Shown piece by piece: positions 39,601 to 52,790 of a stretch of 64,000 bases of DNA. Source of the DNA: Harmothoe impar (lineage: Eukaryota > Annelida > Polychaeta > Phyllodocida > Polynoidae). Numbering within the stretch: the stretch's first letter is position 1; every line of letters starts with the position of its first letter. Under the pieces are notes generated by a model. The model made no database searches and was not told where the DNA came from. It was given only the letters and a program-made list of their open reading frames with translations. The DNA is taken from the NCBI GenBank assembly GCA_947462335.1, contig OX381710.1, positions 33,657,004 to 33,721,003 of the forward strand, written 5' to 3'. Position numbers and translations under genes: made by a program.

Positions 39601-41744
39601 GTCAGCCCTATCGAAGTATCTCAAGGGTGTATAGGGCCGGCACGATGCATGAATGCAACCCTAAGGAGTTATCCGCTAGAGTTGCATTTATGTATATTGA
39701 TGACAAAGGGAAACATTACAGCACTATGCTGCTAGTAAAGGGAAAAAGTATTTTTTTCAGAGTTCCTGTGAGACACAGAGGTACTATGTGGTAACAGAGC
39801 AGGCTGCGTGTTCAGACTGTAAGGGGTAAGTCTGTCTACTGCCTGCTCCCCATACCATGTACAGCATCCAAAGTACGACAGTTCCATGGTGAATCCGACA
39901 GCCCTATTGATTTAAACAAGGAACGTCATATATCAAGGAAATAAGTATTGCATTGCTCATCCTGTCATAAGGTGTGATCACGTGACCATTATAGAATTTC
40001 CTTTGCGCTATATTAGAATTTTGAGAGATCTATGTTGTTGATGAATACATGGAATGCATACAAAGGCACTCTCTAACTATCTAAAATTTAGGATTATTCC
40101 GTTCATTGCACAATGGGATTTTTCTTAAATTATGGCTTTATGTCCAACTCGTGAGATGATCCTCAGTTGTTAGTTTAACCCCCCCCCCCCTTAACCACTG
40201 AATTTCTTGTAATTCAATGCAATTTTGTGTAATATATTGGCTTACCGGGTGAAGGGCTATGATCATCAAGACACTTTTGTCTATTTACCAACCAAAAGTA
40301 GGCATTAATCACATCATCTTTAATCAATTATGAGGCAGAGCAGTACACATTTAAGAGTCTCACAGAGATGACAGTCTGCATATAGTTATCCTGAACCGTT
40401 TTTGCCACTAAGCAGCACTCTGTGCATAACAGGGGCATAACAATACAGCTGATACATTATTCACCTTGAATCAGATTTCATATAAAGTGCACATTCTATT
40501 CAGCTGTATTGGCGAAAGTCTTACGTACAATAGGATAGCTTTGGGTGTGTGGCAGTTGTATCATCATACCTCCAAACGACTAGAACAGTACTTTAGCCAA
40601 TAGTTTTTCTTACCGTCGATACTCGGTAACCTATATTAAGGTGATAGGGACCTATTTATACACTTATTGGATAATCATAGTAATGGGATACGGAACAACG
40701 TGTTGAACGTGCACCAGACTTCATAGAACGTGCTTGAATGTGACAATTCCCTTTGTTTTCACTGCTGGGCGTTCACGATATCCATCTGGGTAGTGCACGA
40801 ACAGCCATATCTGCTTAGGATGTCTCTGATTGGTCTGCAGAGCCTTACTAACTCACATTTTATCGGGAGAAAGCTCTCTGACAATAGATTCTTAGACTTT
40901 CCCAATCGCAGTAGTTACAAACTACAAATATGCAGAGCCTCCGGTGTCCTTTGCTTCCCCAAGGTTGAAAGTAAAATCGGACAATTATTAAGGATCTTAG
41001 AGCAAAAATGGTAAGATATTTTTTGTTTTGCTCCAAAATAGATAGCAAAAGTATTTTATACATCAGGCAAGGACGGATTCAGATGGGGAGGAATCCTAGG
41101 GGTCTTGACCCCATCCCTTTTTGGAATATCATTCTTTTGCATTTTCTGCTATATTTTCATCATCCGTGGGTTGTGGTGTCGTGCTCTATTTGTACCCACC
41201 AAGATAAATATTTAAAACATCAGGCAAGGAAAGATAACCTGAGGAAATGGTCTCTTGTTTAAGATGAATATCTTGATATTTCTAATTTCGGCACGAATTG
41301 ATATTATTCCAGGGAGTCGCAGTTTCCTGTAGAAAGTAGAAGGAAGGTGAGACATCTGGTGTCTGGGTAACAGGATACGTAACAGAAATCTTTTTAGGTT
41401 TATTAATCATTTATTGTCTCGTTATCACATGTTAGCAACAATTACAGTGTTTGGTATGGCAAGATGTATATGATGCGAGATGTACAGTATACCGATTTAC
41501 ATCCAAGATGATACCTAATCTCTAGGCTTCATATCTGCCATTTGAGGAACTAGATCAGGTTAGGCAAATATTCAATTTTAGTGACAACAATGACAAATAA
41601 TGAAAGGCTACACCTTCATCCCTAGAAATAGCATATATACCCCTATAACCTTTCACCCTGTGGGGGCCGCCATCTTGACTTCCAGCTTACAACCAAATCC
41701 CTGCATTCAAAATTGTTAATTTGTACTTTCCATCGTTATTTACA
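36671..41744. other. Intergenic stretch, no gene seen
   Basis: This is 5 kb of AT-rich DNA without supported coding. TAACCCTTTAATGACG near 39511 resembles a MITE end. A poly-C run lies at about 40180-40190, and a GGACGGATTCAGATGGGGA repeat-like patch begins near 41070. Confidence 0.55.
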
Positions 41745-41921
41745 TTAACCCCTTAGGGCCGAGCATCGACTATAGTCGACGCCATGGCTGGCCGAGCATC
41801 GACTATAGTCGACATAACTCTATGGGAATCAGCAAAGGCTCGGCCCTAGGGGAAGTTCCTGTGAAAATGTCTCGCCTCCATCACCAGAAAAAGAAATTTT
41901 TGGTCGGCCTTAAAGGGTTAA
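41745..41921. mobile_element. 177-bp piggyBac-like MITE with TTAA boundaries
   Basis: The element runs TTAA-CCCCTTAGGGCCGAGC to GGTCGGCCTTAAAGGG-TTAA; the end sequences are imperfect inverted repeats and the TTAA duplications fit piggyBac target choice. Inside are two direct copies of GGCCGAGCATCGACTATAGT, each holding the palindrome TCGACTATAGTCGA, and a third, inverted GCTCGGCCCTAGGGG. Confidence 0.7.
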
Positions 41922-44723
41922 GTTCATTGTGACAAAATAATTTAGGATATTTGCATGTGTGCTTGGGTATTACGTGTGGTTGAGAGACTCACAAGTAATA
42001 ATACTCCCATTTTACATCCATTATTATCAGTCAACATGCAGTTCTCTACAATCATCGCGTCCCACTACACCCCTATAAGTACAGCGTGTATCTTACAAAC
42101 CCCCAGAGATTTTACCATCACGCAGAGCGCTCCCTAAGCCCTTTGAACACCCCTCTCTACAGGGGACTTTGAAGACTAGCTGTCTTGTCGGATATATTTA
42201 TAAAGATGTCGCTTTGCTGCTCACCTGGTGTATTGCGATATATGAGCCCCACCCTGCATGTCTACACGAATACCGTTACCTTATAGTCCAGACAAGGTCT
42301 TGGCATCTTCGGACTACCAATGAAAACATTGCCATAGATAGACTGGGGTGAATCTCAGTTTCATGAACGGTGAGCTCTGAAGTGCAATATGGCCCGGAGT
42401 GCAACATGAAAGCATACATCACATATATCCTATTCTCTTCTCAAAGCAATGATATTGGATGTTGGGACAGACAAACTTAGTTCCAGATATGTATAGTTTC
42501 AAGTTAAATGCAGTATACTATACAAAGGCTATAGATACCATGTTGGCATTAGAGATAGGCCAGACATTTTTGCTGCTTCACACAGTTAACTTGTCCTTTT
42601 TACTAGAAGGTCAGCTTTGGTAAAAAAAAAATATTCAAAAAATCGAAAAAGTGTTTCTGATATTTTTTCACGAGGAAAATAAGACCATTTAGAGAATTCT
42701 ATCTATTCGGAAACTGCGTGAAGGTTGATTTCCGCACGTTTCACTGGATTCAATTTCAGCACAGTTTCACATCATAAAACTTCATTGGAGTTGAATTAGT
42801 AGCCCAGATGACAGAACAGTCAGTTAATGGTGTGTTGCATTACCGTGGGAGGCTGAACGAGCCAGACTAAACTGTCCGACTTATGGTACAGCTTATTATT
42901 TCAAGGCGAACTTTCCAGTTATAATATTATATCAAAATGCAAATATCACCCCGCATGTACGGTAATAGTTGCGTAATGAATTTTATGAGTTTATTATGAT
43001 TTCGTTTCCCATGGCCCAATATGGCACTAGATCACTGCATACAACCTAATAAAAAAACAATTGTATTTTCTCCTCACAAGGCTGCCATCGTTCATGTAAA
43101 TACACGCATGATAACTCAAGTGTTGTTTTACCTCAACGTCCGCCGCACCCACAATGTTTTATGGTGTCTGACATTTTGATTGGAGCAGGATTATTTTTGT
43201 CTGGACTACAACTGAAGAATACGGCACAGCCCCATATCTATGTTTTATCATCTGACACCACCCAGACATCTGCTCACACCAGGGAGTATTTCCCACTGTA
43301 ATATTGAGTGAGCAGCTCCTTCCTCTGTGGGTTGAACAACACCTCATGCAGGTAAAATGGTCTACACATTTATCATCTAACACGTTTTAACAGTTACAGC
43401 CGTAAAAACCCATCCCAGCTCCCTTGCCTGCTGTTCGACTGCCATTAGTTAACTATACCAGGTTTGAAAACGATTACAATACACAAAGAAAACACATAAG
43501 AACGCTTTGCAAATTGCAATGTGGGAAGATCTCCAACCACCAAAAGGTCTTAAATGTTGTAGGTATCAAATGCATAAAATGGTGTTGCTAAATCTAAGAC
43601 AATGCCAGTGGGTAGAGACAGCTTCATCAGTACACCATGATGATAAATGAACATCCCGTCCAACCATCACCAGCATCACATGCAATGCTGAACTAAACGA
43701 TAGAAATAATATCAACAAGGGAAAAGGGCCCTCCGTGCAGAATTTTTAGTACCAACTTTGGCCACCTGGGGGCTCCATATAGCCAAAAAGGACCAAAATA
43801 TAGCAAAAACTAATCTATACTACTTTCTTATGTAGAATACAATAGGCCACATTAGAAGATTCCATCTTTGGTGAAAACATTCCATATTTGGAATGGAAAG
43901 GAACGTTTTTGGGCCTAAATTGGTGTTTTCTCACATGTTCGTTACCATGAAAACATGTATTTCATTCCAAATCGATTTTTTTAAATCAATTGATAGAAGG
44001 CCCCACAACGATTTCTATGCTGAAAACAGAATGTAAATACCATTTTTAGATCAAAAGCTGTGACCAAATGTTTGAAAAAGTTTGGATATTTGGTAATTAA
44101 CATAATTATGCTAATCAGATGGGAATAATTATCTCTAAAACAAAGCCAGATAGAGCTTATTGGCATTTAGGATTAGACAGTGACCATACATATTCAGAGA
44201 GCCAGTACTCAAAAACTAGAAGTGGTACCTGCCAATAAAAGATATCTCTGGAAAGCTGATGACATCAATTTTATTATTGAGTTTTTTTTACCTTGGAGGA
44301 CCCTTTTCCCTCGACTGTCCACATATTGTTCAGTCTGGTTGAAATTTTATGGAGTTAAGCATTTGAAAAGTTAAATCTGGTGGATGTATTGCGTGTGTGT
44401 GGGGGGGGGTGGCTATCTTACATAAAGAGACAATTACAATCATGCCAGTCCTGGTATGTGGCTGTACTTTCTGGACATAGTATGTATTGAATGTATTCGG
44501 AAAATCCACCAATGATAAATATTCAGGGAAAAATAGTTTATAGAAATCTTTCCCGCGTCTTCGCTGGACCAGTTCTCCTGCCTTTTTATAAGGCCATTCT
44601 TATGCGGGTAGATTATGATAAAAATGGGCAACTAATTACTACTTTAAAGAGTTATGATATCCATTAACCTTTTCATCCAAATTCTATCTACATCTGCCCT
44701 AAATACACAGTTTCCATTCAGGC
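41922..44723. other. Intergenic stretch with old dispersed repeats
   Basis: No supported coding. It contains copy 1 of a dispersed repeat at 42655-42825 (listed separately) and G-runs near 44400. Confidence 0.55.
42655..42825 (+). repeat. Dispersed repeat A, copy 1
   Basis: It shares with 46525-46690 and 54468-54672 the ordered words CATGAGGAAAATA (here CACGAGGAAAATAAGACC), GGTTGATTTCYGCACG, and TTGAATTCAGC-type sequence. It is the most diverged of the three. Confidence 0.6.
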
Positions 44724-44818
44724 CGGTCAGAGATGGCACCCGGTCAGAGATGGCACCCAGTCAGAGATGACACCCGATCAGAGACAAAAACATTGGCCTA
44801 AGTTCGTGAGACACAGCC
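44724..44818 (-). mobile_element. Solo arm of the 17-bp-unit element
   Basis: It carries four GGTCAGAGATGGCACCC-like units followed by GAGACAAAAACATTGGCC and GTGAGACACAGCC, matching the right arm at 33057-33150. No matching left arm is nearby, so it is a truncated copy or remnant. Confidence 0.7.
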
Positions 44819-44949
44819 TGCTACATTCTAGGCTGCAACTTCGATCAGTACAAAGCTTGAGACGGTGCCCAAAGACCACGTGGCCAGAAATATGCTGCCC
44901 TGAAAGGACCCTCTGTAGCTTATATGCCACCTCCAGACTCCAGTACTGT

Positions 44950-45070
44950 ATTACTCAGGTAATGCTCCCATGTGCTCACCCAGACATACCCCGAACAGAT
45001 ACAGAGTGGGATCTACACAGACTGATAGCAGGGTGTGTTTGTTTGATGTAAACGAGATTAACAGGGCCTC
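44950..45070 (+). repeat. Dispersed repeat C, copy 1
   Basis: Words CTCCCATGTGCTCACCCAGA, then ACAGAGTGGGATCTACACAG and GATGTAAACGAGATT, recur in the same order at 49208-49315. Confidence 0.65.
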
Positions 45071-46524
45071 CAAAGTGATTTTGTGTAAACAGTTTTAATG
45101 CCTCATGTCATGGTCTATTATTCTCGTTTTGCATTTTTGTTTGGGCTTCAGTTGGTACCTCAACTATGTTAGTTAAAACTGACCTCCATCGATAATTAGC
45201 TGAGACCCCTGAATAGATACTTGTCTTCTGAAATGGGTACATAGTTGTTGTTAACAAGAGCCCTAAATGCCTAAATGCCTCAATGTAAGGTGTAACAACT
45301 AGATCCATAGGTTTGTTGAAGCAACTACTTAAGATAAACTGTCACCTATGTAGGTTGAGCTACTGATGTGTGCATAAATGTAAATGAGCTATTGTGTTTG
45401 CAATGAGAATATCTACTGCACACTGCACATAGTTGCCATCTTGTGTGTTGTAAGAGAGGCGTGCGAATTGCTTAATAAAAATATAAATAGTGCTCACAGA
45501 ATTTTAATACTTTAATTCACATAAATGGCTTACATCACCATGCGTATCCTCATGCCAATAGTCGAAATTAGCCACTGCAATAGGAATACTGACTTTAGAT
45601 CTGTAGTTTATCCATGTTTTTATGTTTGATTCTTGATGAGGATCCATGCCAAAGGTGCTGGTTATATTGAAATGACAATGGGTGTGTTGAGCTGAGGACA
45701 AAGGACATCGTGAGTAGAATACGAGCATTGAATTCTAGCTTTCTTCACTTCCCCAGGCACTCCAAACTTTAATTAAAGATGATGGAGGAGAGAAAAACAG
45801 CCTTGTTGCTATGGAAAGGCAATCATTGATTTTTGTGTAAAACTGCAAACTTACTACAGCTGTATAGTTTACAGTAAGTGTTAGATGTGAATAAGTTTTA
45901 CTCACTGTGGAGCAGAGGGAACTGTCAATAAACTATTTGAGTCTTAAGTCACCCTGCTATTGAAGTACATGGGGTTTACTGTTTTATCTTAATAAAGCAT
46001 ACAGAAGGGGTTCCTACTAATGGAGAACACAGATTACCAATAGTGAGATGTATATTGAAAGTTACATATAGTTAATAGTCTAGTTCTACCAGGTCACCTT
46101 TGTGGTGATACTTGCAGCATCGCTATTATTGCTTATTATAATGGTCTTTTTTTACTCTGGTCAGACACTGGGCTTGCTGCTTGTTCAAAAACAGAAGTGA
46201 TTGGGTATCTCCACAAACTATTCCATCCTAAATGTGTTGTTGTATGTTACCAACAGAAAATGTCCATTTTGCCATATGTAGTAGAAATCACTCTCCCTTA
46301 ACAAAATTTAATGTTGACAGGCTGGTGACCTTCTCTGAAGTGACTCTGTCACTTTTAACGGCTGTTTAAATATAGATGTTGTCAATGACAATCAGCGACT
46401 GGCCTTCTGCAGGATACTGTTGCACCTGCCTCTTTCTACAGAAAGCAGGACAACACAGATGAGTGGATATTTAACCATCCATCAGAGAAAGCAAAATGGA
46501 CACATCCTGACATGACAGTATTGC

Positions 46525-46690
46525 TCCTGAGAACCTTTCCATGAGGAAAATAAAGACCTTTCAGAAATGTCAGCCATGATCATAATACTGGGTAACGGCT
46601 GATTTCTGCACGTAGCTCAGCAATTGATTTCAACCCAGTCTTGTGTTCAGATTGTGGAAACGTCAGTACAACCACATCCCACATCATTTG
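46525..46690 (+). repeat. Dispersed repeat A, copy 2
   Basis: It is closely similar to 54468-54672: CCTGAGAACCTTT, CATGAGGAAAATA, TTTCTGCACGTAGCTC, and GGAAAGGTCAGTACCAC (here GGAAACGTCAGTACAAC) occur in the same order and spacing. Confidence 0.7.
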
Positions 46691-46730
46691 TTAAAAGGTT
46701 GCATACTAAATCTTACATAATAAGGCACAT

Positions 46731-46803
46731 TGTAGTAGTATAGTGGATATCTAATCTATTGTAAATCGACATCTGAAGGTCTGTGGTTCAACTTTAGCGC
46801 TGA
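46731..46803 (+). ncRNA. Degenerate tRNA-like segment (possible SINE head)
   Basis: An A-box-like TAGTAGTATAGTGGATATC and a B-box-like GGTTCAACTTT lie about 45 bases apart, as in tRNA genes, but I cannot fold a proper cloverleaf. It is probably a decayed tRNA-derived SINE. Confidence 0.35.
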
Positions 46804-47341
46804 TGACATTTCTAATAATCTATCTGAGAGGTTAACATAATTGATTTTGGTATAATAATTGTTTTCACAATAGCTATGTGCACGCATAGTACAGGGGGAA
46901 TGATGTAGGTCTATATCAGGTTACTGTTAACCCGTATCTACAGCAACAGTATGCCTTACTTTCATTACAACAAAAGTACAGCACATCTACAAGACATTTT
47001 GTCCATTAACAGCAACTTTTACAGAGTATCTCATCTAATACGTAATATCAACACATGCATTACGTTATTACATGTAAGAGAATCCTTGTCCGATTAAAAT
47101 ACTGCAAAACATCATATTGTGCATTGTTATTGGCAGCTCCATTGCAATTCAAGTGTCTGATGCAACCATCAGATTTAACTGAAGCAGGATTAGTTTTGAG
47201 TTGAATTGCAACTCGACAACATGAGCACCATGTGATCTGTAGGGTCTCACACATTGGGTGGTACATTTGCTCACAACAGGAAGCATTCCCATTTGCAATA
47301 TTTGGTTAACCACTGAGTTCTAGAGGTAATGCACAGTATTC

Positions 47342-47430
47342 TTACCATGTGTGGTTTTGTGGTGTCCTGATAGTTGGACAGTGTCGGGTATAGGCATCTC
47401 TGGGCATTAGGTTATGTCTAGTTGGTATGA
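47342..47430 (+). repeat. Dispersed repeat B, copy 1
   Basis: GTGGTGTCCTGATAGTTGGA, TCGGGTATAGG and GCATTAGGTTATG recur with small changes at 63560-63640, on the far side of the large palindrome. Confidence 0.65.
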
Positions 47431-49207
47431 GACTGTCATGTGTGTATGAGTGCATCCTGTGGTTAGGTGAAGTCACCTCAGTCTAATTATCACAGCCCGC
47501 TCTAACAGAGTCAATAATCTGTTTGTGTTAATAATGTGCACGTTGAATGAATAGAAATTACAGTAAATTATCAGTGTGATAAGCCCCGATAAAGAGTGTC
47601 GAAACTGTAAATTCATATTCGATCAATTTTGGTCAGCTTGAAAACCAAGTTGAGGCTCTAGTTGTGTTGTCTATACCATAAAACCAAAAGAGACATGTAT
47701 TTTAGTACAAATATTCCTTATTATATTCCTATTATAATATGCCTATTGGAAAAAGTAACCCACGTCCCGTATCTGATATACATCATGAACTGAGAAAAGA
47801 GACCCTTTTGCAGATCACGTCTGTATATGTATGTATATGTAAAGGTATAAGGGGAACGCAAGATATATTAGGTCCTCAGCAGTACCTCTGATATTGATAG
47901 AGATTGGTCAGATGTGGGATATATAACCCAGCAGTATTGCTATTAGATATATACACCAGTATGCCATATATTACAGTTAAGATATGACAGTCACGGTATA
48001 TAGCAGTCTCTATGTACAGGCCATCTAACATGCAGTGATGGGAACAAATGACATACGTGCTCTGTTCAATCAGTTCTTCTATTGCAGTTGGATGAACATG
48101 CATGAGGCCCATGTCTAGTTCATTCCCCATGACACTGTCTCTTTCTCTACACCCCTAAGGCTGCTTAGTAAATGAAATAGCCTGTTTGGAATTTCCAGTT
48201 CTTGGGCAGTCAGGGTGATGATACATGATTGCAGCTCTGATAAGTCTACTCACCAGGGCGGCATGCATACATCCATGATGAAAAAGGGCATAGTGCCATA
48301 AATCACCCACTTTACAGTAATCAGAGGGCATAGCACATTGCTAGTTCAACAATTTACAGTCAGAAATATTGCCCACTGTGCAAAGCTTTATCCTCTGAAT
48401 GATCCTTTTGCAATCGTAAAAAGAAGGATTTGGAAAGACCCAAGCTTAATTTGCACCTAAGCATTGTTTTTCTCAACAAATTTACACTGTTCTTGAGCTT
48501 TTCTACAATTCATGAACATATTTCATTGCAACACCAAGGCCTTACTAAGTATTATGTTGTTTTCCTGCTGAAACTAATCAAATGCACAGACATGTATGGC
48601 TTAAACTCGTTATTCCTACTGCCGTGTTCACTTCAGCAATACACAACTATGGCTTCTTCATTTAGCATTGCATGTAGCCCCGATTGTTTATGAATATCAA
48701 TTAGTCTGTCTACACCAACATATGAAAGGGCCTTGCATTGAACGTGCCTAGCATGGGATATCTTTATGACCTGTTTAAGTTGGGATATGATGTGCAAATA
48801 ATTAGTGTTGTAAATATGAAATGTATGTTTAAAACGAAGAGGATCTGCATTTTTGATTGATTTTGAACTTGAAATCTGATTGAACTTGAAATACAATTTT
48901 GTTATACTCTTTCACTGCCACCCCACTGACGTCAAGATTTTAAATAATGATAAATCGCAAACTTAGTCCTCCGTACAAATGACAGTTACTGACCAGCCAT
49001 ACTTTGGTGTTGCTTACCTAATCTCTAGGGCTTAGTTGGCGTTGAATAATCTTTCCTTGACACCATACGAAGGACGCATTTGTTGTGAAACGTTGTCATT
49101 ATTGATTGCCACCAAATAGTTTACTTTGTCGTCTTGTAGTAGAAGATTTTTCTTTTCATATTATTTAGTTGATAAGCCTTCTTTAAATGATGAGCACAAC
49201 TAACAGT

Positions 49208-49315
49208 TCAGGTACTGCTCCCATGTACTCACCCAGACATACCCTGAGCACGTACAGTATGGGACCTACACAGGCTGACAGTAGGATGTGTGTGAGATGT
49301 AAACGAGATTGAATT
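49208..49315 (+). repeat. Dispersed repeat C, copy 2
   Basis: It matches 44950-45070 in order and orientation (CTCCCATGTACTCACCCAGA, GATGTAAACGAGATT). Confidence 0.65.
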
Positions 49316-52078
49316 TTACATAGCCTCATAAAATATCACAATGAAAAAATATAACCTCAGCACTATGGCGCTCTGTCTTTCCTTTTTTTTAAAACATTTA
49401 CATCATCTGGTGTTCATTGGTTTTTTAATTATAACCAAAGACACAGCGTGAGATAAACTGAGGACAAAGGAATCTGCATTTGCGCAGAATAAGCTTATTT
49501 AATCATAGAATTGTATACTAGATTATGTCATGCAACATATTCATTTGTGGTAGACGGTAAAACCTTCCCAAAAGTCTGGATCTGAAACAAGTTTCAACAA
49601 ACCTAAAAAGTCTATTCTGTTCGTGCAATATTCCTATATTGTTTGATGATATACACAAAGTGTGTCTTGGGTACAAACATCAGACAGTCCATGGGATGTA
49701 GAAATAGAAGGATTCGGTCTCCATGGACCATATAATTCGTATCATAGTGCTATCAACAGCTACTCAACGGCTAATATTACCATGTTCCTATGGTTGTGTT
49801 AACTGTGGATGATTGTTATAGAGGTGGGAATGGGATGTCTTATAAATTTGATGGCATTTGAATTACCACTTAATCAAGCCTAGATATGTGGGTCATATGA
49901 TAATAAAACTCATCATGTATGTGATGATGTAGAGTAGCAGAGATGTGTGGAGTTTGTTCTTGTTAAATTCCATTTGTCATTCCAAGGGTGTGGTTCAGGA
50001 GATTTGCTTCATTCAGTGGTGATGATCTCATGCAGTATAACCCATCCCCCTTTACACATACATAACCATCGCAACATCAGGTAGGTGGCCTTGGACCTAC
50101 AGGTTGACATTGTATTAGTCAGCTACTATGCCATAATTTGAGATAATTGGCAGGATCAAGTGAAGAACACTGTGTCCTTCACTAAGGGAATAGGTTCATT
50201 GCAGCATCACAATGGTAGTAGCAGTGACAGAAAGAGGAACTTAAAGAGGCATTGTGTGATTCATTGTGGATTCCTTAAGGCAAGTGATAATTATACAGAA
50301 CCTACAACAAAATTCTATATTCCTCTAGCAGCAAGGGGTGCAGAAGCACTCTTATGAATTGATTATCCTGTACATGTATATAGTAAACTAACACTGGGTG
50401 AGCCCTTGAAACCCATCCATCTTCAGTAATACCCCCCCCCCCATTCACCCCGCCCCCACTACATACAATCAGCCTGTACACTGGGCTTCTGTGGAATGCA
50501 ATACCACTGGTAGCTGCTGGTCTGGCTAGTACCCGACTACTAGCAAGGCCGACTAGCTAGATTGACTTACAAGGTGCATATTGGGGTTGATCGAGCTCAG
50601 GTTACCAGAGAATTTTAAGATAGCTCAGGGCTACTAGAGTATCAACCAATCAGTGCACTGCCTAGAGCACTCTCTTGGAACTGCCACCCTAAAAGCAGTT
50701 GTACTACACATAAAGGCACAGTAAGTACCAGCCTCATTGACTGCTGCAACCCTAGATTGGAGTGTTATTACAAACACTTACGTACCGGAAATACCTTATT
50801 TGCAGTTGGTAGTACTCTCTCTGAACAGCGTTTTACGTCGCAAAGGCCAGGCAATTCTTATGAGACCTCGAATACAGCGACAAGAAGGAGGGAGGTGGGT
50901 TCTGAGCAAGGCAGTTTCCAGGGAGTGCAGTAAGGGGATGAAGGGGCGTTTGCTGCCTGTGTCTTGGCCACAATGACACATCCTCCCAAGTAGGCTTATA
51001 TGTCATCAGTTAGTATGGCATCTAGAAAGAGTACCAAAGCAGTGCAACACTGCCCACGCGATTCACGGTGTGGTTTGTGCTTGCCATGCAACACTGAGGC
51101 AGATTTGTTTGATATTCATGGACATGGCTTATTAGATGTGTAGACTATGGGTAACTGTTGACATTAAATCTATCACTACATGAGGCATACATATGCTATT
51201 AAGATGACCTTATTTGTTATAGCAACTACAGTGTCAAAGCGCTGTATACTACGATGTAAAGGGTCATCAGACTATCCATATAACTTCATATAATTGTATG
51301 TTCAATATCTCTGGAGATTTTGCCAGCCCATAGGGGGCGACATTTAGCCCTCTGATTGTTGTTTCTTAAATGGAGCCTGTCGCAGTTATCTATTTATACA
51401 GATAAGACCATAAGCCTATAAAAAGTGACTTTAGACTAAGTGAATTCAGGCTTTTGGGACAGGCCAGATTACATTCAAATATAAGATATTTAGGGGAATG
51501 AAAGCTTTTGGATTCATATGCCATATGTGAGAACCGCCCATGGTAAAGGACACGATAAGACACATCTCACAGGTCAAAGCAGTGTAGCACACCACATGCC
51601 CATCAGATTACCATCTTGCTCAGCAAAGCAGAACATGAGTAAACTGAACAAAGAAGGGTCGATATCATGGAGCACCCTGTGGATGTAGTTTCAACTATGT
51701 ATTGCCATGCATCCTATCAGATCACTTAAGGTGGCCGGCGCGTATAGGCTAAGATTAACTACGATTTCAGCATATTCATACCATATGATGCTAAGGGCAC
51801 ATAGTCTCCAAAAGTCAAAAGAAAATAGGGGGGTGTACAACCGCTATCTGTATCATAAACGCTATCTGTATCAACTAGACATAGCGGTTGACCTTCCAAC
51901 CGCTATCTGTATCAAAAACACGCCATCTGTATCAAAATATGTGTATCAACAAGGGGTTATCTGTATCAAGCATATCTGGTGTTCCATCCAATGCTAAGTG
52001 TATCAAAAATGTTTTGACAGTGACTTTGTTCCAAACATTGAGAAAGGGGAAAAAAACCTCAAAAATGTTATTTTATGG

Positions 52079-52350
52079 CAAATTTGGTTAGAAAATGTCA
52101 AAAATCTTGAAATTGTCAAGTTTGCCAAATATGGTCAATTTGGAAAGAAACGGGACAAAAATAGTGAAAAAGTCAAATTTCCTGAAAACGGTCGAGTGTA
52201 AAAAGATACATGTGCAAAAGTAAAATTTCCTTAATATGGCCAATTTGGCGAGAAACTAGCATAAAATTGTAAAAAAAAGCCATAATTCCTAAGAATGGCC
52301 AATTTGGCAAGAAAAATGTAAAGAGTTTCGAATTTCTTGCAAATGGCTGT
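52079..52350 (+). repeat. Degenerate tandem repeat of roughly 50-60 bp
   Basis: AATTTGG recurs with flanking similarity (NNGAAA after, ATGGNC before) at about 52081, 52137, 52242 and 52301, inside the foldback element. Confidence 0.55.
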
Positions 52351-52495
52351 CAATTATATTTGCCATACTGGCCATTATCCTACCATTGGGAAAGGTCAAC
52401 TACAATCAAAATAATTATTCACAAGGTACATGTGGCGGATTTAGGTGGGGTGGGCGGGGGTGCGAGCACCCCTTTTTTAGGCAAAATCGCCACTG

Positions 52496-52790
52496 ATCAG
52501 GGTAGGACAGGATTTTGGCCATAGCTGCCTTTGATTGTACTTAGAAGCCTTGATACAGATAGAGGTTACTCTCACAACCGCTATCTGTAGTAACACCGCT
52601 ATCTGTATCAACCATACCATAAGTGTAGGTTAATTGTAGGGCAGGACATCAGGGTAGACAGAGTTTTGGCCATAGTAGTACTGCCTTTGATGTATTCAAT
52701 AGCCTTGATACAGATAGATGTTACTATAACAATCGCTATCTGTAGTAACACTGCTATCTGTATCAACCATACCTTTAACGAGGGTAGGGT
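52496..52790 (+). repeat. Tandem duplication of about 150 bp
   Basis: The series TCAGGGTAGGACAGGATTTTG, CTTGATACAGATAGAGGTT and CTATCTGTATCAACCATACC at 52496-52620 repeats in order at about 52650-52772. Each copy carries four of the 16-bp foldback units. Confidence 0.7.

Larger units (their letters stand above)
45071..51827. other. Intergenic stretch, repeats only
   Basis: This is almost 7 kb with no supported coding. It includes dispersed repeats A (46525-46690), B (47342-47430) and C (49208-49315), a tRNA-like segment at 46731-46803 and a poly-C run near 50430. Confidence 0.55.

Noticed and set aside
50160..50357. 65-codon frame in the intergenic region
   Set aside because: It is isolated and short, with no splice partners or resemblance to a known family.
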